Shown: positions 1 to 13,916, counted from the stretch's first letter. The stretch is 64,000 nucleotides of DNA from Macrotrachela quadricornifera (GCA_022393335.1 JAJEKB010021303.1:135768-199767), one strand, 5' to 3'. A program made the numbers and translations. The notes: generated by a model from the sequence alone, not told the origin.

Positions 1-135
1 TATTTACAAGTAACTACGTAAATAAGTAGTTACTATTTACAAGTAACGAAGTAAATAAATAGTTACTATTTACAAGTAACTAAGTAACTAGTGTAGTTAC
101 TTTACTTTAGTTACGTAACTACAAAGTAAAGTAAA
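1..135. repeat. 33-bp tandem repeat rich in GTAACTA, possible hAT-type element end
   Basis: About three copies of a 33-bp unit (TATTTACAAGTAACT...) are followed by an inverted run (ACTTTAGTTACGTAACTAC). On the minus strand the stretch would read from a CCCACCCCT-type end into GTAAC/GTTAC repeats, a layout known from termini of some hAT elements. The rest of such an element would lie left of the window. No transposase is visible, so the hAT reading is inference. Confidence 0.5.
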
Positions 136-510
136 TATCCCACCCCTAAATAACTTACATGTGTCTCAAAGACGCTGTGAAATAAAAGTAGTAATTCACT
201 GGATTACGAATAATTTACAGAAACATTTTTTTGAAAGTGAAAACTACTATTTAGAGTACACACAATGGTTTTTAATTCAACGGAGTGATGCTAAAAACAC
301 TTTTTATCATCTTTCTACGAAAAACACCTTAAATTATATAACCGTTGCAAATGTAATTGTATATGGATAACGCTAAAAAACGCTGGCTAAACATAAATAC
401 GATGAGAACAGTAGTGACGATGATTTTCTTTGCTGTTTATCACCATTTTCGGACAAAACACTTGGTTTTGACCGCTTAAACGTTAAAAAAGCGTTTCTCG
501 AACTCACTGG

Positions 511-860
511 GTACTTTCATTCTCATTATTAATAATATTCATTTTGTCTGTTTCAAGTAATAGCCCTAAGGAAAATCTTTGATGTTTCAGCGCAAGATTC
601 TTGAACGATATAATCAGAATCCTGTCAGAATTTTATAATTGGAAAAATAAAAGATTTTTGCTCTCATTTTTTAGAATGTGATTGGAATTCTTCGAAGATT
701 CTTAAGAATGGCATTTGGTTCTTGGCAGTATTTTCTAGATGAAATATTAGAAAAATGAACATATAGAGTATCGATCTGTAGACCTCCAGTTTACATACTG
801 ATCAGAGTACAGATATATAAAGGCGCAAATACAAGTTTTGGCAACGATTGGGGTAATCCA
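511..860 (+). repeat. Direct repeat copy A (about 350 bp)
   Basis: Starts at TACTTTCATTCTCATTATTAA and is repeated in the same orientation at 3013-3480 with about 80% identity by eye. Shared landmarks include GCAAGAT.CTTGAA, CAG.ATCCTGTCAGAATTT and AAATGAAATATTAGA. The copies are about 2.5 kb apart and flank a long inverted repeat. They could be LTR-like or a dispersed repeat; no retroelement coding sequence lies between them. The motif (G)ATCCTGTCAG recurs, also near 3640-3800. Confidence 0.6.
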
Positions 861-1715
861 TGGGATCTCAACCATGTTTACATCGAGTTTCTCTAAATCG
901 CGTGAAATTTTCAGCGTTTGTAGATCATATTGGGGTATTAAGATGCCGCTTATCAATTTGTGAAATTTCTTTAATAAGTACATACATATAGATCATCACA
1001 TTAGAGGTCTTCATACGATAAATAGCAAAACCCTGATTTTTTAGAAGATCAAGTTTTTAGGAGAACTTTCCATCTAAACACAAAGTACCAGCTATCTTAT
1101 ATATTCTGAAAGCTGATGAGTTAAGCTACATTTTGACTATACTACATTGAAGTTTTTCTAAGCTTTTAGTTATATTGTGTTTTCATACATTCTATTCACT
1201 AGCTATATTTTAGTGTATGTTTTTGTAATGAAAAAAGTTACACAAAAATTTTATTCCTAGACAGAACCATATATAGGATTTCGTAGGGAATTACTTGCTC
1301 TACAAGATGCGCTAGGTGAGAGCTCTTGCTTTTTTGAATCAACAAAATAGTTCAACCAACAGTTAATTTTTTTGCATTTCCAAGATGAGAGAGTATTCAT
1401 CAGAAGTACTTTCTGAATTAAAAATTATTTGCTCATCCACATTAATATTACACAGTTCGTAGAGCTTTTGATTCTAAACATTTTGATATAAAAATATTGC
1501 CAATTATCGTTTGTTTTGATGTGAATATGTTTAAAATACTTTTGGTGCTAGAAAACAGTACTTTTTCTATACGATTCTTTTGTAAAACTGCATTAACAAA
1601 TGTTTTTTCCTTGTTTTCTTCGCTAAATCAAGGTCCAAACTACAATCGAAGACCTACTTAGATTCTTCGCGAAAAGGCGCATTCAACCGCACTAAAATCA
1701 TGTTCTTTTTCCCGT

Positions 1716-2694
1716 AAAATGTATTGCTACTTAGGTTATACCAAAATTAGTATCACCCCGATCTTAATGTCGTACAGAGCGCTTAAGAAAATTTTTTTTT
1801 GTATGAACAGATAGAGTGTTTTTTGCTCTGTCTTTCTATGCTATCCGATTACGACTCAAATTGTTTTTGATGCAAACTCGTTGATATCATCAGATCCTAA
1901 TGCATGGAACATTTTTGCATCTCATTTTATTATTACTTAATGGGTTCTATTGAAAAGCACAATATACCACATGATGCAGCGTGAAAAGCTCTGTAGTTTA
2001 TAAAGGACTGTTTATTTTATAGTTGCACTTTTTATTTTAAAAACGGACAAAATTCTGACCGACCAAATTTCGACTTCGCGAGAACAATGTTGCTTTTTGG
2101 TAAAAGATGAATTCGTTTTTTCTTATCTTATGCTTTTATTACCTGATCTACTTTATTAGAAAAAACGAAATGCATCATAAGATGTAGCGTGAAAAGCTCT
2201 ACAATTTACAAAGAACCATTATAAAAAAATGCAATAGAAAAATTAAAATTCATCTTTCAACAAAAAAACAATGTCGTTTTTGCAATGTCAAAATTTGATC
2301 AGTTGGACTTTTGTCTATCTTGAAAATAAAAAATGCAACTATAAAATAAATAGTCCTTTATAAATTATAGAGCTTTTCACGCTGCAACTTGTGGTATGTT
2401 TTGGTTTTTTTTAACACAACTTATTCAGTGGTAATAAAATGAAATGCAAAAATGCCGCATGTTTTTGTGCCACACCCATTATGATACAAATGGTACCAGC
2501 CAGTTAGCAACAAAAACAATTCTTATCGAAATTTTATTTTTATAAGATCATTTGAATAGTGATCAAATAGCATAGAAAAATAGAGCAGAAGACGCTCTAT
2601 CGTTTCATTGAAAAAGAGATTTTTCTGAAGCGGTCTATACGAAATTAAGATCGAGACGCCATTACTTTTGGTATACCCTAAGTATTTTACTGAT
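1716..2694. repeat. Long inverted repeat (foldback element), arms about 415 and 480 bp
   Basis: The left arm (1716-2130) and right arm (2216-2694) match when one is reverse-complemented. Shared landmarks include the outer TTAGG(T/G)TATACC, GTCTTTCTATGCTAT, CATTTTTGCAT(C/T)TCATTTT, and GCAGCGTGAAAAGCTCT followed by TTTATAAAGGACT. Between the arms, at about 2172-2215, is a third partial copy of the CAGCGTGAAAAGCTC segment in left-arm orientation. No open reading frame is supported. It reads as a foldback or MITE-type element, or as an ancient inverted duplication. Confidence 0.75.
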
Positions 2695-3012
2695 GTCTAT
2701 ATCAATGATTTCTCAAATATAAAGAAAATATAAATTCGAGAGAAACTTTTTCTTGATAGAAGTAGTTTAAAATCCTCGAAAGACATATATATACAACATT
2801 GTTCAATATCATATTTTTAAATAGTGATAGAAAAAATACAGGGATTTCTTATTCTATGGTGGTCTTTTTTCATACCGATTGTTTCATTGAAATTGAAATA
2901 AAAAATATTTATATCTCACCCACAAGATAGTAAATTTTGTTGAAGTTTTATATAATTTCCAACAGTGTTCAATGGAGCGAATAGGTGAGTCCACTCAAAA
3001 ATGTTGTCTCTC

Positions 3013-3480
3013 TTACTTTCATTCTCATTATTAATAACACTCATCTTGTCTGTTTCAAGTTGTAGTCCTAAGGAAAATCTTTGCTGTTTCAGCGCAAGAT
3101 CCTTGAAAAATATGATCAGGATCCTGTCAGAATTTCAAAATTGGGAAAATAAAAGATTTTTGTTCTCATCTTTTAGAATGGGATTGGAATTCCTGGAAGA
3201 TTTTGTCCAGTATCGTGACAGGATCTTTGTAGAATTGAACTAGGTTTTCTTCAGAATGGCATCAGGTTCTTGGCAAGATCTCTAAATGAAATATTAGAGA
3301 AATGAATACATAGAATATTGACCTCAAGTCCTCCAGTTTATATACCGATCAGCTTACTCAAGCTGAATGTGTCATATTATACTATGCAGAGGCGGGCAAG
3401 TACGGTCTTTTTCGGGTTTGAGCACAGATGCATAAAGGCCCATATACAAGTTTTGGTAACGGTTGCAGAAAAAATATGCC
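3013..3480 (+). repeat. Direct repeat copy B (about 470 bp)
   Basis: Partner of the repeat at 511-860. This copy carries extra sequence around 3205-3255 (a second CAGGATCTTTG segment) that is absent from the first. A short open frame across 3001-3243 lies wholly inside the repeat and has no recognisable domain. Confidence 0.6.
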
Positions 3481-3819
3481 CCATTTATGTTAACAGCAGA
3501 GTATTGAAATAATTGTCAATCAAAACGTTTTTTTAACTACCTTTTATTATCGAATTTTCAAGAAGAAAAATTATAACAGAATTGAGTATATTTTGAGAAA
3601 GTAAACAAACGTTTCCCTAGCCTCAATCTTGAGTGTTTCTTGAGAAATCCTGTTAGATTTTTCCAAGATTCTGATCTTACAGAATCCTGCCAAGTTTACA
3701 TAAGGAGCCCATTGCAATTCCTTGTATTTTCTTTATTACAAGATGGGATCAAGTTTAAGGCAGGAGCTTGTGTTAGATCCTGTTATTTTCCTTTCAACAA
3801 GATATATCGATATGTCTGA

Positions 3820-4400
3820 TTATTGTCGAAAGTAAAAATATAGAAGGGAGAAATGTGGAAAGGAAAAATGTCGAAAAGTCCGAAGATGATAGGGATAAGT
3901 TGCTATTAGTGTTACTGTTGCCAGAAACATACATATCAAACTTGAAACTTGCATTCACTTATTGAATATTTGAAAGTTGAAAAATCGAATTTTAACTATT
4001 TAAGTATTCAAATATTGAGACGAAGGAAGAGAGACCAGGGTGAGGATGAGGGGTAGAGCAACATGAGGGGGGGGCGAGAGTGAGGGTGAGACCACACTGT
4101 AGCGGAGGGGTGGATCAGGATGAGGGAGAGGAGGAAACCAGGGTGAGAGAGAAGACACTAGGATGATGAAGAGAAACCAGAGTGAGGGCAAGAGAAAAGC
4201 AATGTGGGGACAGACCAAAGTGAGGAGAAGAATTGGGAACTTGAATACTTAAGTTTAGTTTTCAAGTTTGACACCACTGATTGTATTTCGAACATTCTTA
4301 CAATATTAAGTCTACTAAGATTTTACCTTACACTAGCTTGGAACTTTTCGACATTTTTTCTTTCGACATTTCTACTTTCTACATTACTCAGTACATTTGA
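3820..4400. mobile_element. Small foldback element with purine-rich core
   Basis: The outer arms carry GTCGAAAGTAAAAAT / AAATGTCGAAAAG on the left and their reverse complements (CTTTTCGACAT, CTTTCGACATTTCTACTTTC) on the right. A second inner pair (CAAACTTGAAAC..TTAAGTATTCAA versus CTTGAATACTTAAG..TTTCAAGTTTG) continues the symmetry. The core at 4016-4230 is a degenerate GA-rich minisatellite (units near GAGGGTGAGACCA). The terminal GTCGAAAGTAAAAA motif recurs in the MITE at 53821-53951, so they may be one family. Confidence 0.55.
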
Positions 4401-7284
4401 CATATAAACAAGACTAATTTTGATGGTTAAACGTTACAATAGATACAAAAATCACTAAACCATATATATAGAATGCGAAATCATTTATTAAGTTGGTTTA
4501 TTCGATTCGCTTACGCGAGAACATGTTTGGGCGTTCAAGCCGTTTAGATTCTATATTTTGGCGATAAATAAACTTCGATGAGATATGAAAATACTCTCAA
4601 GAATTTGTGCACTAGCGCCTTTATTTTGGGAATATCGAGTTTTCAAGATATACATAAGAAGAGAAAATGAGATGAAAAACGACTGTTTTTAGAATACAAT
4701 AGAGTGTTAGGATGAAATATTTTGTAAATCTCCTGCAATGTGTTCTGAATTAAAAGTTAGGTCACACCTTATCAGTTACACGTCTACTCGTTGTTCATCA
4801 GCCTATAGAGTACTCAAAACTCTTCACTTTATATTTGATATGATTATGAACCATTGAAGTTCTCACGAAAGAGAATAAATGTTACTGATAAGATGCGATC
4901 GAACTCTTAGTTCAAAACATGTTGCAGACCTCATTATATAGGTATTATTTATTGTCTTGATGATAAATCTCGAATTTTTACGAAAAATCTATTTTTTTTA
5001 TCATTTAGAAACTCAAATAATTGAAATAAACACTATTACAATGATTAGATAACAAAATATATATTAAATTTGTTCACACAAGATAAAGTTTGAAAGTTGT
5101 TTATTGAAAAATGATCTCCTATCTAAAACAAATCATCTAAATTGTCAAATTGTGTATAAATATGATTTTTCTAAAGCTCAAAGACTGAATAAAGATTGAA
5201 AATATAAGAAGACATTTGTTCCTAATAGAGTTTAGTTGTTTTTTTTGTGTTAGAGAAATGAATTATTTCTAAAGAATATTTTGAATAATGTTCAATAAAA
5301 TAATTCTGTCTATATCAATCTTGTATGTTATTTATCATTGATAATGTTAATCATAGTCTCACTAACCATACTTCGCTTTTGCACTTTTTATTCTCATTCT
5401 GAAAAATGATTAAATTAAATTAATTGAAAATCTTCATTTATGTTTGAGTATAGCTGATGGTTAGAGTAATGAGATAGTTACTCTATTCCTGGTAATGATA
5501 TGTATCTGACCGATAATCAGATTAGTAATGTGAAAAATTAAAGAAAAATATTTTTTATTTTTATTGTTTTGTAAAAGAGAAAATATTCCGGTTTTCTTAT
5601 GATAGATGAATTTATTTAAGTTTTTCGGTCTCAATTCGAATGGTTTTAGTTGTTTGGTCCTCGCTCTCGATCTTCGTCTGAGACTAAAGAAAAGTACTCC
5701 AAAATTCCTTCATATTGCATCTTAGATAATTCTTCAATATTCGTTTATTATTTATTTATTTAGGCAATTCCTAGTACCTTTTTGAATCATTTTGCTTGAA
5801 CTATACTTTTGAGTTTTATGATTTATAAGATATTTTGGTTATAACTATAGAATACTTTACTATAAAATTTAGTTTCGATCGTTGTAAAGTTTTTCTCAAA
5901 ATCTTGTTTTTACTACCCATTTTAATGGTCTGAACTGATTCTGAACATCTCTAATTATGATGTGTTTTTCTATTTCTATTACAAGATATTTGTTTGACAA
6001 TAATAGATTGATTTATGATGTATAAGAAACTTAACTTAATAAAGACAGAGTTAAGGATATGGTATAATTTTAAATTTCAGTTCTTATCTCAATAAAATTA
6101 ATTTTCGACTTCGCACATCTCTACTATTGGCACATGTATAAAGCCCTATATCTCCCTGGCGGAAATAAATGACACATCTTATTTTTTCAATTATTCCTCT
6201 CTACCATTGTTGTTCGGTCTGATATTTACATCACAGATAGATCTTTGATGACTTGACTTACTCGGAAAATTTCAGCCTTATATGATGAGAATTTGTTGAG
6301 AAAAGTACAAATATATCTCATGCACTCATGCAACTGTATAAGGGAAACTTGCTATTTTCTTGCTGAAATTGGCTCTTTTTATTTTCAATAACATCAAACT
6401 CTGACGCTTATATTAGGCTTTTTCAACTTCTTTTCCACTGTTACCAGCGTTCATATGATGATTTTTCAGATAGTATAGAAGCTTGTTGTTCCTGAAAAGT
6501 TCACCATGGAAAGAAATTCTTTATCCGCTGTTACTGTACTCACTGAGCTCTACAAAATGATAAATTCCAGATTCAAAACGGAGAATCACACTTGGAGACC
6601 TTCTTTGGTAAGACTAGTAAAAGTATAAAGATGTTCAATCTTTGATAAGTTCAAGCTCAAATATTGATATTTTTAGCGTATTTTTTCTGTAGTAGCTTGG
6701 TTTGCAGCCAAAGTCACACTTTAGAATTTTGTCTTGAAAGATTGTCCACATAAGGAACACATTTAGACCAATTTGTGACACAACTTTCAGATTACTTGAG
6801 CAATATCCTTCTATGACATGAGTTTTTTAAAATATGGAACCATTCTCATGGCTTCTACCATGCAAAATACTTTTTTAAATCCATATCTCAGAAAGACGTG
6901 GTGCAAGTATTCTAAAATAATTTTCTAGAAACTAATCTAATTGAGATCTTAATGAGAACAAAGTTCAAAATTTAAATTCAAATGTACAATTTTGCTTGAA
7001 AACTGAGTTTTTTGCAGAAGTTTTTCCTAAACATTTGATATCTAGTTCTCAAATGCTATCAAAAGTTCGAACAATTTAACTTTTTGCTGGTTTTATTGAG
7101 ATCTACTTATGAACAAAATATGAATTTCGTCGGTGTTGGTTAGTTTGGAATATTCTCTCATTAGTGTAATTCTATTCGAGATCCATGTTTTCAGAAATAT
7201 TTTTCAATGAAATTTTTTCTCGATTATGATACTATTGATTTCAAATAGTATTTCACAAAGAAGATAAATTTCAATTCAAATTAC
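4401..7284. other. AT-rich stretch without recognised genes
   Basis: I see no supported coding exon, RNA gene or bounded element here on either strand. Open frames are short and have no family resemblance. If the exon at 7285-8073 (minus) continues, its next exon should lie in this interval, but I could not identify it. Confidence 0.5.
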
Positions 7285-8073
7285 CTTGTCGTAATTTTAG
7301 AAATAAATCCATACTTTCCAATAATATTTTAAATTTGATTGGTGTTATTTCATCTTTAATTCGCTTAGCACCATTTACCCAACCATATTGAACAACATTA
7401 CTTAGCATTAAATCATACAAATTTTCTGTGTTTGAAATATTATTTTGTTTCAATAATTGAAGCAAACTTTGACGATAAGATTCACATAATGCTTGGAATA
7501 ATATTGATTGATTTTTAGTCATTTGTTCGTTCATTATTTTTGGAACAATATAATCTGAATATTTTTCAATTGATTTTAAACCATGATTTGTAAGTGAAAA
7601 CCATAGTTTATCAAATACTGTTGTTTCTTTTAAACATTTATCATCAATTCCATCAAATAATAGTTGTAAAACAATTGATAATATTGGACAATTTTTCATA
7701 AATATATTTCCATATTGACCTGTGCGATTTAAAACATGTTCATACCATTGAGGATTCTTTTTATTTTTATACTCTTTAAGAAATAAATAAAACCATTGAT
7801 TTGATAAACTATATTGTGTTTCCCATTTTAATTCAAAATATTCTTTTAATAATATTGTTAATTCACTATTATTGTTATTTATTTGTTCATTATAAGTTTG
7901 TGAACTAATATTCTCTTCATATTTTATCAATGATTGCCAACCATTTTCTAACAAATCATTTATAATTCTATCTTTGTGATCAGCATTACCTTCATCATTC
8001 AACAAAAGAACTTGTGCAATCTTGTTCTTAATCAATTTAAATGTTTCTTCATTATCACAAATATTAATTTTTT
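7285..8073 (-). CDS. Orphan internal exon of an unrecognised helical protein
   Basis: One long open exon of 263 codons reads on the minus strand. It is bounded by a good acceptor (TTTTTTTATTTTAG, exon begins 8073) and a donor (CAAG/GTAATTTG, exon ends 7285), so it is an internal exon rather than a complete gene. There is no ATG at its open-frame start. The product is rich in Asn, Lys, Leu and Trp/Tyr, looks all-helical and has no catalytic motif, signal peptide or membrane span that I recognise. Codon use is AT-biased like the conserved genes at 54-61 kb, which argues for real coding. I could not find flanking exons within several hundred bases, so this may be a gene fragment left by rearrangement or a gene with unusually large introns. 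Confidence 0.55.
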
Positions 8074-11000
8074 CTAAAATAAAAAAACGAAAATTATTAA
8101 TAAATTTATGATTCTTTTTTTCTTTCTAAGGAAGATTTTAAACTGAAAAGATATGAAATTTATTTTAATTAACTTTTATTTTCTTGAAATTATCTACTTC
8201 TCATAAAATAAATACTTGAATTACGGAATTGTTGTATTTGAACTTGAAAGGTACTACATGTGCAGAAAATTAAAGATATAAGATATAGAAAAAGTATTTT
8301 TCATCGATGCATCATTTATTATCTACAAATGAAATCTATTATTGCATTTTCCCAAAGGATCTATCTATATTCTATATTTACATCATTTATTATACTCTGA
8401 AGATTTTCGTTTGACTTTTTACTTAGCGTCATTTTCTAATAAAATACTTTTGGCTTTTTAGTTCAAGAATCTTAATAGACAATATATGAGATACTCTGTT
8501 CATGTACTTTATGATTACATCCTTCTTCAATGATCTATTAGTAAACAACATTGGAAATAAAACAATAATATTTGATCAATAAATTCTTCCTTTTCGCTAA
8601 TTGATTCTTTGATAATTTGAATTTTGAATTAAAAATTAATTTATTGTTTGACAAATGCAAATGTTTTTTAATGAGAATTGTATCAGTATAACTGTCAAGT
8701 CAATCCTCAACACAATCATTGTTTAATTAAATGAAGTCCTCCATACTCCATCTTTTGATTAGGAGTAGATTTTTGATGAGATATGAAAAACTTGAAAAGG
8801 GTTAGTTTACTTGAATTAGCGTTCCTAGGATTTTGACTTTTCAATATATGGCTGGAGGAAATGAAAATGAAATAATCAATGAATGATTTTTTGATAAAAG
8901 TGAAAAACCAAAGACTGAAACGTTTTTCTTTTCATGTTCTACCTGCCCAATCTATTTTGACTTAAGGTGTCGATCAGATTCTATCGATAATGTTTCGGCT
9001 TTATTATTTATGTGTCTATAGTACACATAATATTCTCATCTTATTTCCGATATCATTTCAACCCATTATAATATTTGATAAACGAAGATGACACACAATC
9101 TGCCTTGTTGCTTTTCTTCTCCTTTGTCAGCATGCCATGTTGTTCTAGTAATGAAGGCTATGCACTCGAGTTCTATCTTCCATGCTCTTTAACTTAAATT
9201 CTCTTCCTATTCTCTTTTGTGTATATTTTATGACATGAAATTATTCTTATTTTTATTCGATCTCATCTAAAATATTACAGTAGTAAGGTGTAGAGGTAGC
9301 ACTTTAACTTTAAAAGGAATTAAAGTTAAAGTAATTGTACGATCGTTAAAAAGACAACTATGTTCAGAACTTAAGTCCTAATTCAACCGCTAAAGTGAGG
9401 GTGTTTGAGTACCCACTTGGCTATTCTTGAAAGGATACTTGAGTCTTCATGGCTTGAAGAAAATTGTGTTACTCTCCGAAACGCAAGTTACTATATTTTT
9501 CACGTGCTGATGAAATGATCTAACCTCTTGCATCTTATCTATCACAGAAGTGGCCCACATCCATATCTTATAATAACAGATAAGAGGAAGATATGATGAA
9601 CTTATTTGAAATACATAGTGGACAATATTAACAATAGTTTTAGTAAATTCACTATAAGATCTAATTTAACAAAAGTATCCGATTTATTCTATTTACATGA
9701 AAATGAAAATGTTTTCTGCTTTATTGTGTGCTAATCTATTGTGTTTTTATATGATACTCATTTATTTGCCATGTCCCTGGGTGGTTTATCATCTATACAG
9801 TGATACATTACCAAATGGAGTATACTTTTTTTTATTGAAGTTTCAGAAAATCTGAAAGAATATAAACTAAATCTATTCAAACAATTACTCTTTCACGCCA
9901 AGTATATATCAACAATGTGCCAATAGTGTCCGGTAGTCATTGACTTCCGTACCTATCAGATTCTGACCATTAGAATGAGTCAATACTTGTACAAAAAACG
10001 ACTGTAAAAATAATGACTGTCGTTTATATCTAATGACAACTATTATTTTCTGTTTCCTCATTATCTGATTGTCTAATAAGAGCACATACTTTCATTCTAA
10101 TATCAAGTCTATCTAAGCCAAATATAATGAATCTTTATAAGAAATAGAAAATTTTATTCTATCTTAAACTCATATTGATAAAAATTTAAAGATCAAATAG
10201 GTTAATAGTCCATCACTGCTTTTGAATGAATTAATATCCAATCAAAAACATTCTCATATTAAATAATTTTTCCTGATTTTATTGAGTTTTATATTATTAG
10301 ACATCTGTACTTTTCGAGAGATAAAACATTATTCTGGAAATATATGTTATACTGTAATAAACAAGAGAAAGACTGGCAAAGGAAGTATCCTGAAATCTCA
10401 AAATGATTATCTCATATTTTGTTTCACATATATTTTGGCTTAGGAAGACGATAAAATCTTGAAATTTTTTTCAACGATATTTGTAGGAAGTTCTACATAA
10501 ATTGCATGAATGTATTATTATTGCAAAACAATAAATATCTCCCAACATTATTGCGTTATGCTCAATGCAATGAGTAGCAGCGCTCCGAAGTAGGTTTGTC
10601 ATTTCATCTATGGGAAAAACTATGGATACAAATGAGAAGAGCCTGAATTATACAGATTCGTAGCATTTTTCATAATGTGTCTTCTAAAAAGACTTTGAGA
10701 TTTTATTATTCTTTTTTTCAAAATTGAGGCGTATGCAAAGTAGAACATGTTGCAATCATTTTTAAGCACCTGATATTAGTTTTTTCGTTGTCTAACTTCA
10801 TCTGTACTAAATCGATAAACGGTAGAAAAGTCTTTAGGAAAACGTCAGACTATGTTAGATCATATTGCGAACTTCTGAACCAATCAAATATTTTTGTTGA
10901 AAACTGCAATGTCTGAACTATAACTTGTGTATTAGTCACATTGTTCCAAAATGAATCTAAAGAAATTCTTCCAACACTTTTATAGCTGAAAGAGGCTGTA

Positions 11001-13914
11001 TTTTTGGATTACTTTGCCTGGTAGAGGTTAGATTTACACGAAACAATACATCAAAGTGTAGCAGATCAAAAACTCTATTGATATGGTCTCTAATAAATAG
11101 TTTTCGAACTATTTTTGATCTTTTACTCAAAAAAATTTAGAGTCTGATTTATTTTTTTGAAAAATCAAACCTTTTGCAAGAACTATCAATTTAAAAGAAC
11201 ATTAGTCGCCATCTCCAGAAATTATTACATGAACTGAATTATTTTTGCGTTATTTGTTGGAAGTATATCTAATTATAGAATTTCGTCAGACAAAAGTACT
11301 TAAAAACATTTTTTTTTACCGTTATAAGACTGACGAGTATTAAGAGCAGCTAAATTAACAAGGCTCTTCTGAAGAAGTCATGTTTCGGTATAAAAATCAA
11401 GAACTAATCTAACTTCTAATATAGCATTAGAAAGAGCAGTCTCCATGCTTCAGAAATCATCGTTGAGTATGTTTTTTGCTTCTCTTCTGATATAAAAACC
11501 TAATAGAAAATAGGAAATGGTCTTGCTCGATTGTGCTAATCTAAGAGCTATTTTTTCAGAAGTATTCACTTTTCGGACTTTTCTTCCTTACATTTTTTCT
11601 AAAAAAATATATCTGGTGCAAAATTTATAGTTTAGGCATTATTCTTTTTAACAAACAAAAAAATTGGTTAATTTAGCGGTTGACAATATTGTCTAATAGA
11701 GATTGACATTTTTTCAAAGAATTTTGCATCAATTATTATAACGTGGGATCGAGTATTTTGCCCACAAAGTTGTGTTTGTTTCTATTGAAATTCAAGTAGT
11801 CTGCGAATAATGGGTTGAATCTTATCTATGATCCTATAAATCTCAAATTTGATAATGTAAATAAATCATGTTATTTTTGTTTCATTCTTCCTTTTATCAT
11901 TCTTTTTATGAATGTATAGAATATTCAATCAAGCAAATTTCTTTCAAAATATTTTAAAGTGGCTCGAAACATCAAGATCATCTTTTTTTCATAATCTATT
12001 TTAACCAAAATTTATTGAGAAAAAATCTAGACAATATATAGAGATCCATGTTAATTAATCAATAGTAATAAATTTGTCACATTGAATGTTATCAATTAAG
12101 ACTTACTGCTAAAAAGTCAACAGAGAGAAATAATTTAAGTAAACAAATATTTTTTTTAACACAGCAGACTTTCCAAGAAAATTTCTCTTAATAAATCTTT
12201 GATGCACAGATTTGTGTTTGTTTCCTTGAAAATTCTGAAAATTAAATTGACACGTCTTAGCATTTGAAAAAAAGGTTTGAAGCAACTCGACTCTTACTTC
12301 TTCAGCTGCAAGTGCAATTCTATTCACATTATATCCTGTCTTCATTTTGCATCTTTCGATTATTTATCTAATAGTAATTATATGAAAAATTTGCTGAAAT
12401 GCACAAGAACGATAGGTTATATCAAATATCACTGTTGGAGTAAGCAAAAAAATAATATCATTTAGGTATTTTTCGAAGGTAGAATACTATTTGTTGTTTC
12501 CATAGCATGTTCACTCTGTCGATACGTATATGTTATAACTTTTATTAAGTAATTGCTCCAGAAAAATATTTCATTCATGTTTACTATGAAATTTAATTGG
12601 AAAATGATTTTTTTCGAAACAAATAATAAGAGCATGAAGATTCTTTTTGAAATAAACTTTGAGTTTTGTCTAGAGGTCTGTCTGGGTAATTATTCACACA
12701 GAAAAATAAAGAACATTTAGACGCATACTTAACTGTTCATTGGTTGAAAATTGAAAGAGAAAAGAATTTTTATGTTCTTACCTATCTGATTTATTGTACC
12801 GTGTGAAACCTAGAAACAGAAATAATACTAGGTATAGATGCACTGCAAAAAAGAAGAATATAACAGACCTTTTGGATAATTTTGTTAAAGAAAGAAGTAC
12901 TGTCTTTATTCTCTAAAACGAAAGTATTATAAGGTAACATTAAGAATTTTATCGAAGATTTCAAATCGTATAGAGTTTTAAGATTGAATACCATTTTCTG
13001 AACCCTATTTTTATCTTTTTTTTTCAGTTTTAGCTAAAAAGCCTCATAAAATAGTATCCAAACCTAGAATCCTAAAATGTTTTGTCTAGAGGCTTTCTTA
13101 CAGAATAAAAGCATTCTCTGTCCCTTGCAGATGTACTGTCAAATAGGGATGTTACTTTTACGTTCCGGTTCCGAGAACGGGAAATAGAAATGTATTCCCC
13201 GCTTCTACAAACAAAAAATGCATAACAATTATAAACAAAAAAGTCTAAACATCTCAATATATCCAGCAAACGTTAGAAAATCCAGTCTTAATAGCGCTTC
13301 GGTTTCTCGAAAATGAAATACTAAAGAATGAGAAACGCTTTTATCTCTATCGCATTTTTGATAAAGTTTAAGCTTATTTGCGTTTTCATTTGAGAGAACG
13401 AAGATCGCATAATAGTTTTAAATGAAAACACTAACAAACATGTATAGATATCTCGATACATTCGAAGAAACACTAGAAAACGCAACTTAAACAGGGTTTC
13501 GTTTTTTATAAACGGAATGCTAGAGAAGGGAAAATGTTGACATTCCTGCTGTCGAAGTATTTTTGGTTTTTTTTTTGATTCATCTATATATTACAAGACG
13601 TTATGAATAATGTATAAGGGAGAAAACAATCTTGCTTGGTTGCATTATTCTTATTTTTTTTTTCTAACTTTTTTGTCAGCTGCTGTCATAATCTCATGAT
13701 GAATGCTCTCTTCAAAGAAAGGTATCATAATGAACTATTGGTAGTTTTAGTGAAAATTTAGAACTTTTCTAGGTTTTGTTCATTTAATAGGAATCTATCG
13801 ATGGTTATCGATAATTCAAAGAGCCGTAACAGATAAAAAAATGGCTCTAGTTGTTTAAAAGTTTCATGTCGTACCTTCTTTTTTTGTAACAGACTACGTT
13901 TTTAGGGATACTTC
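8074..13914. other. Long AT-rich stretch, no gene or bounded element recognised
   Basis: All open frames are short (under 80 codons) and lack domain signals. A small hairpin (ACTTTAACTTTAAAAGG...AAAGTTAAAGT) lies near 9300-9335. Weak direct repeats (AGAAAA(T/C)..GGTTTC...AAACG) lie at 13255-13320 and 13440-13530. Nothing else could be supported. Confidence 0.5.
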
Positions 13915-13916
13915 TA

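Noticed and set aside
161..370. Small gene or BED-type zinc finger beside the first repeat
   Set aside because: The 69-codon frame lacks the Cys/His pattern of a BED finger and does not start at a convincing ATG.
511..3480. LTR retrotransposon
   Set aside because: The flanking direct repeats are LTR-like in spacing, but there are no gag/pol frames or primer-binding site that I can see, and the centre is an inverted repeat.
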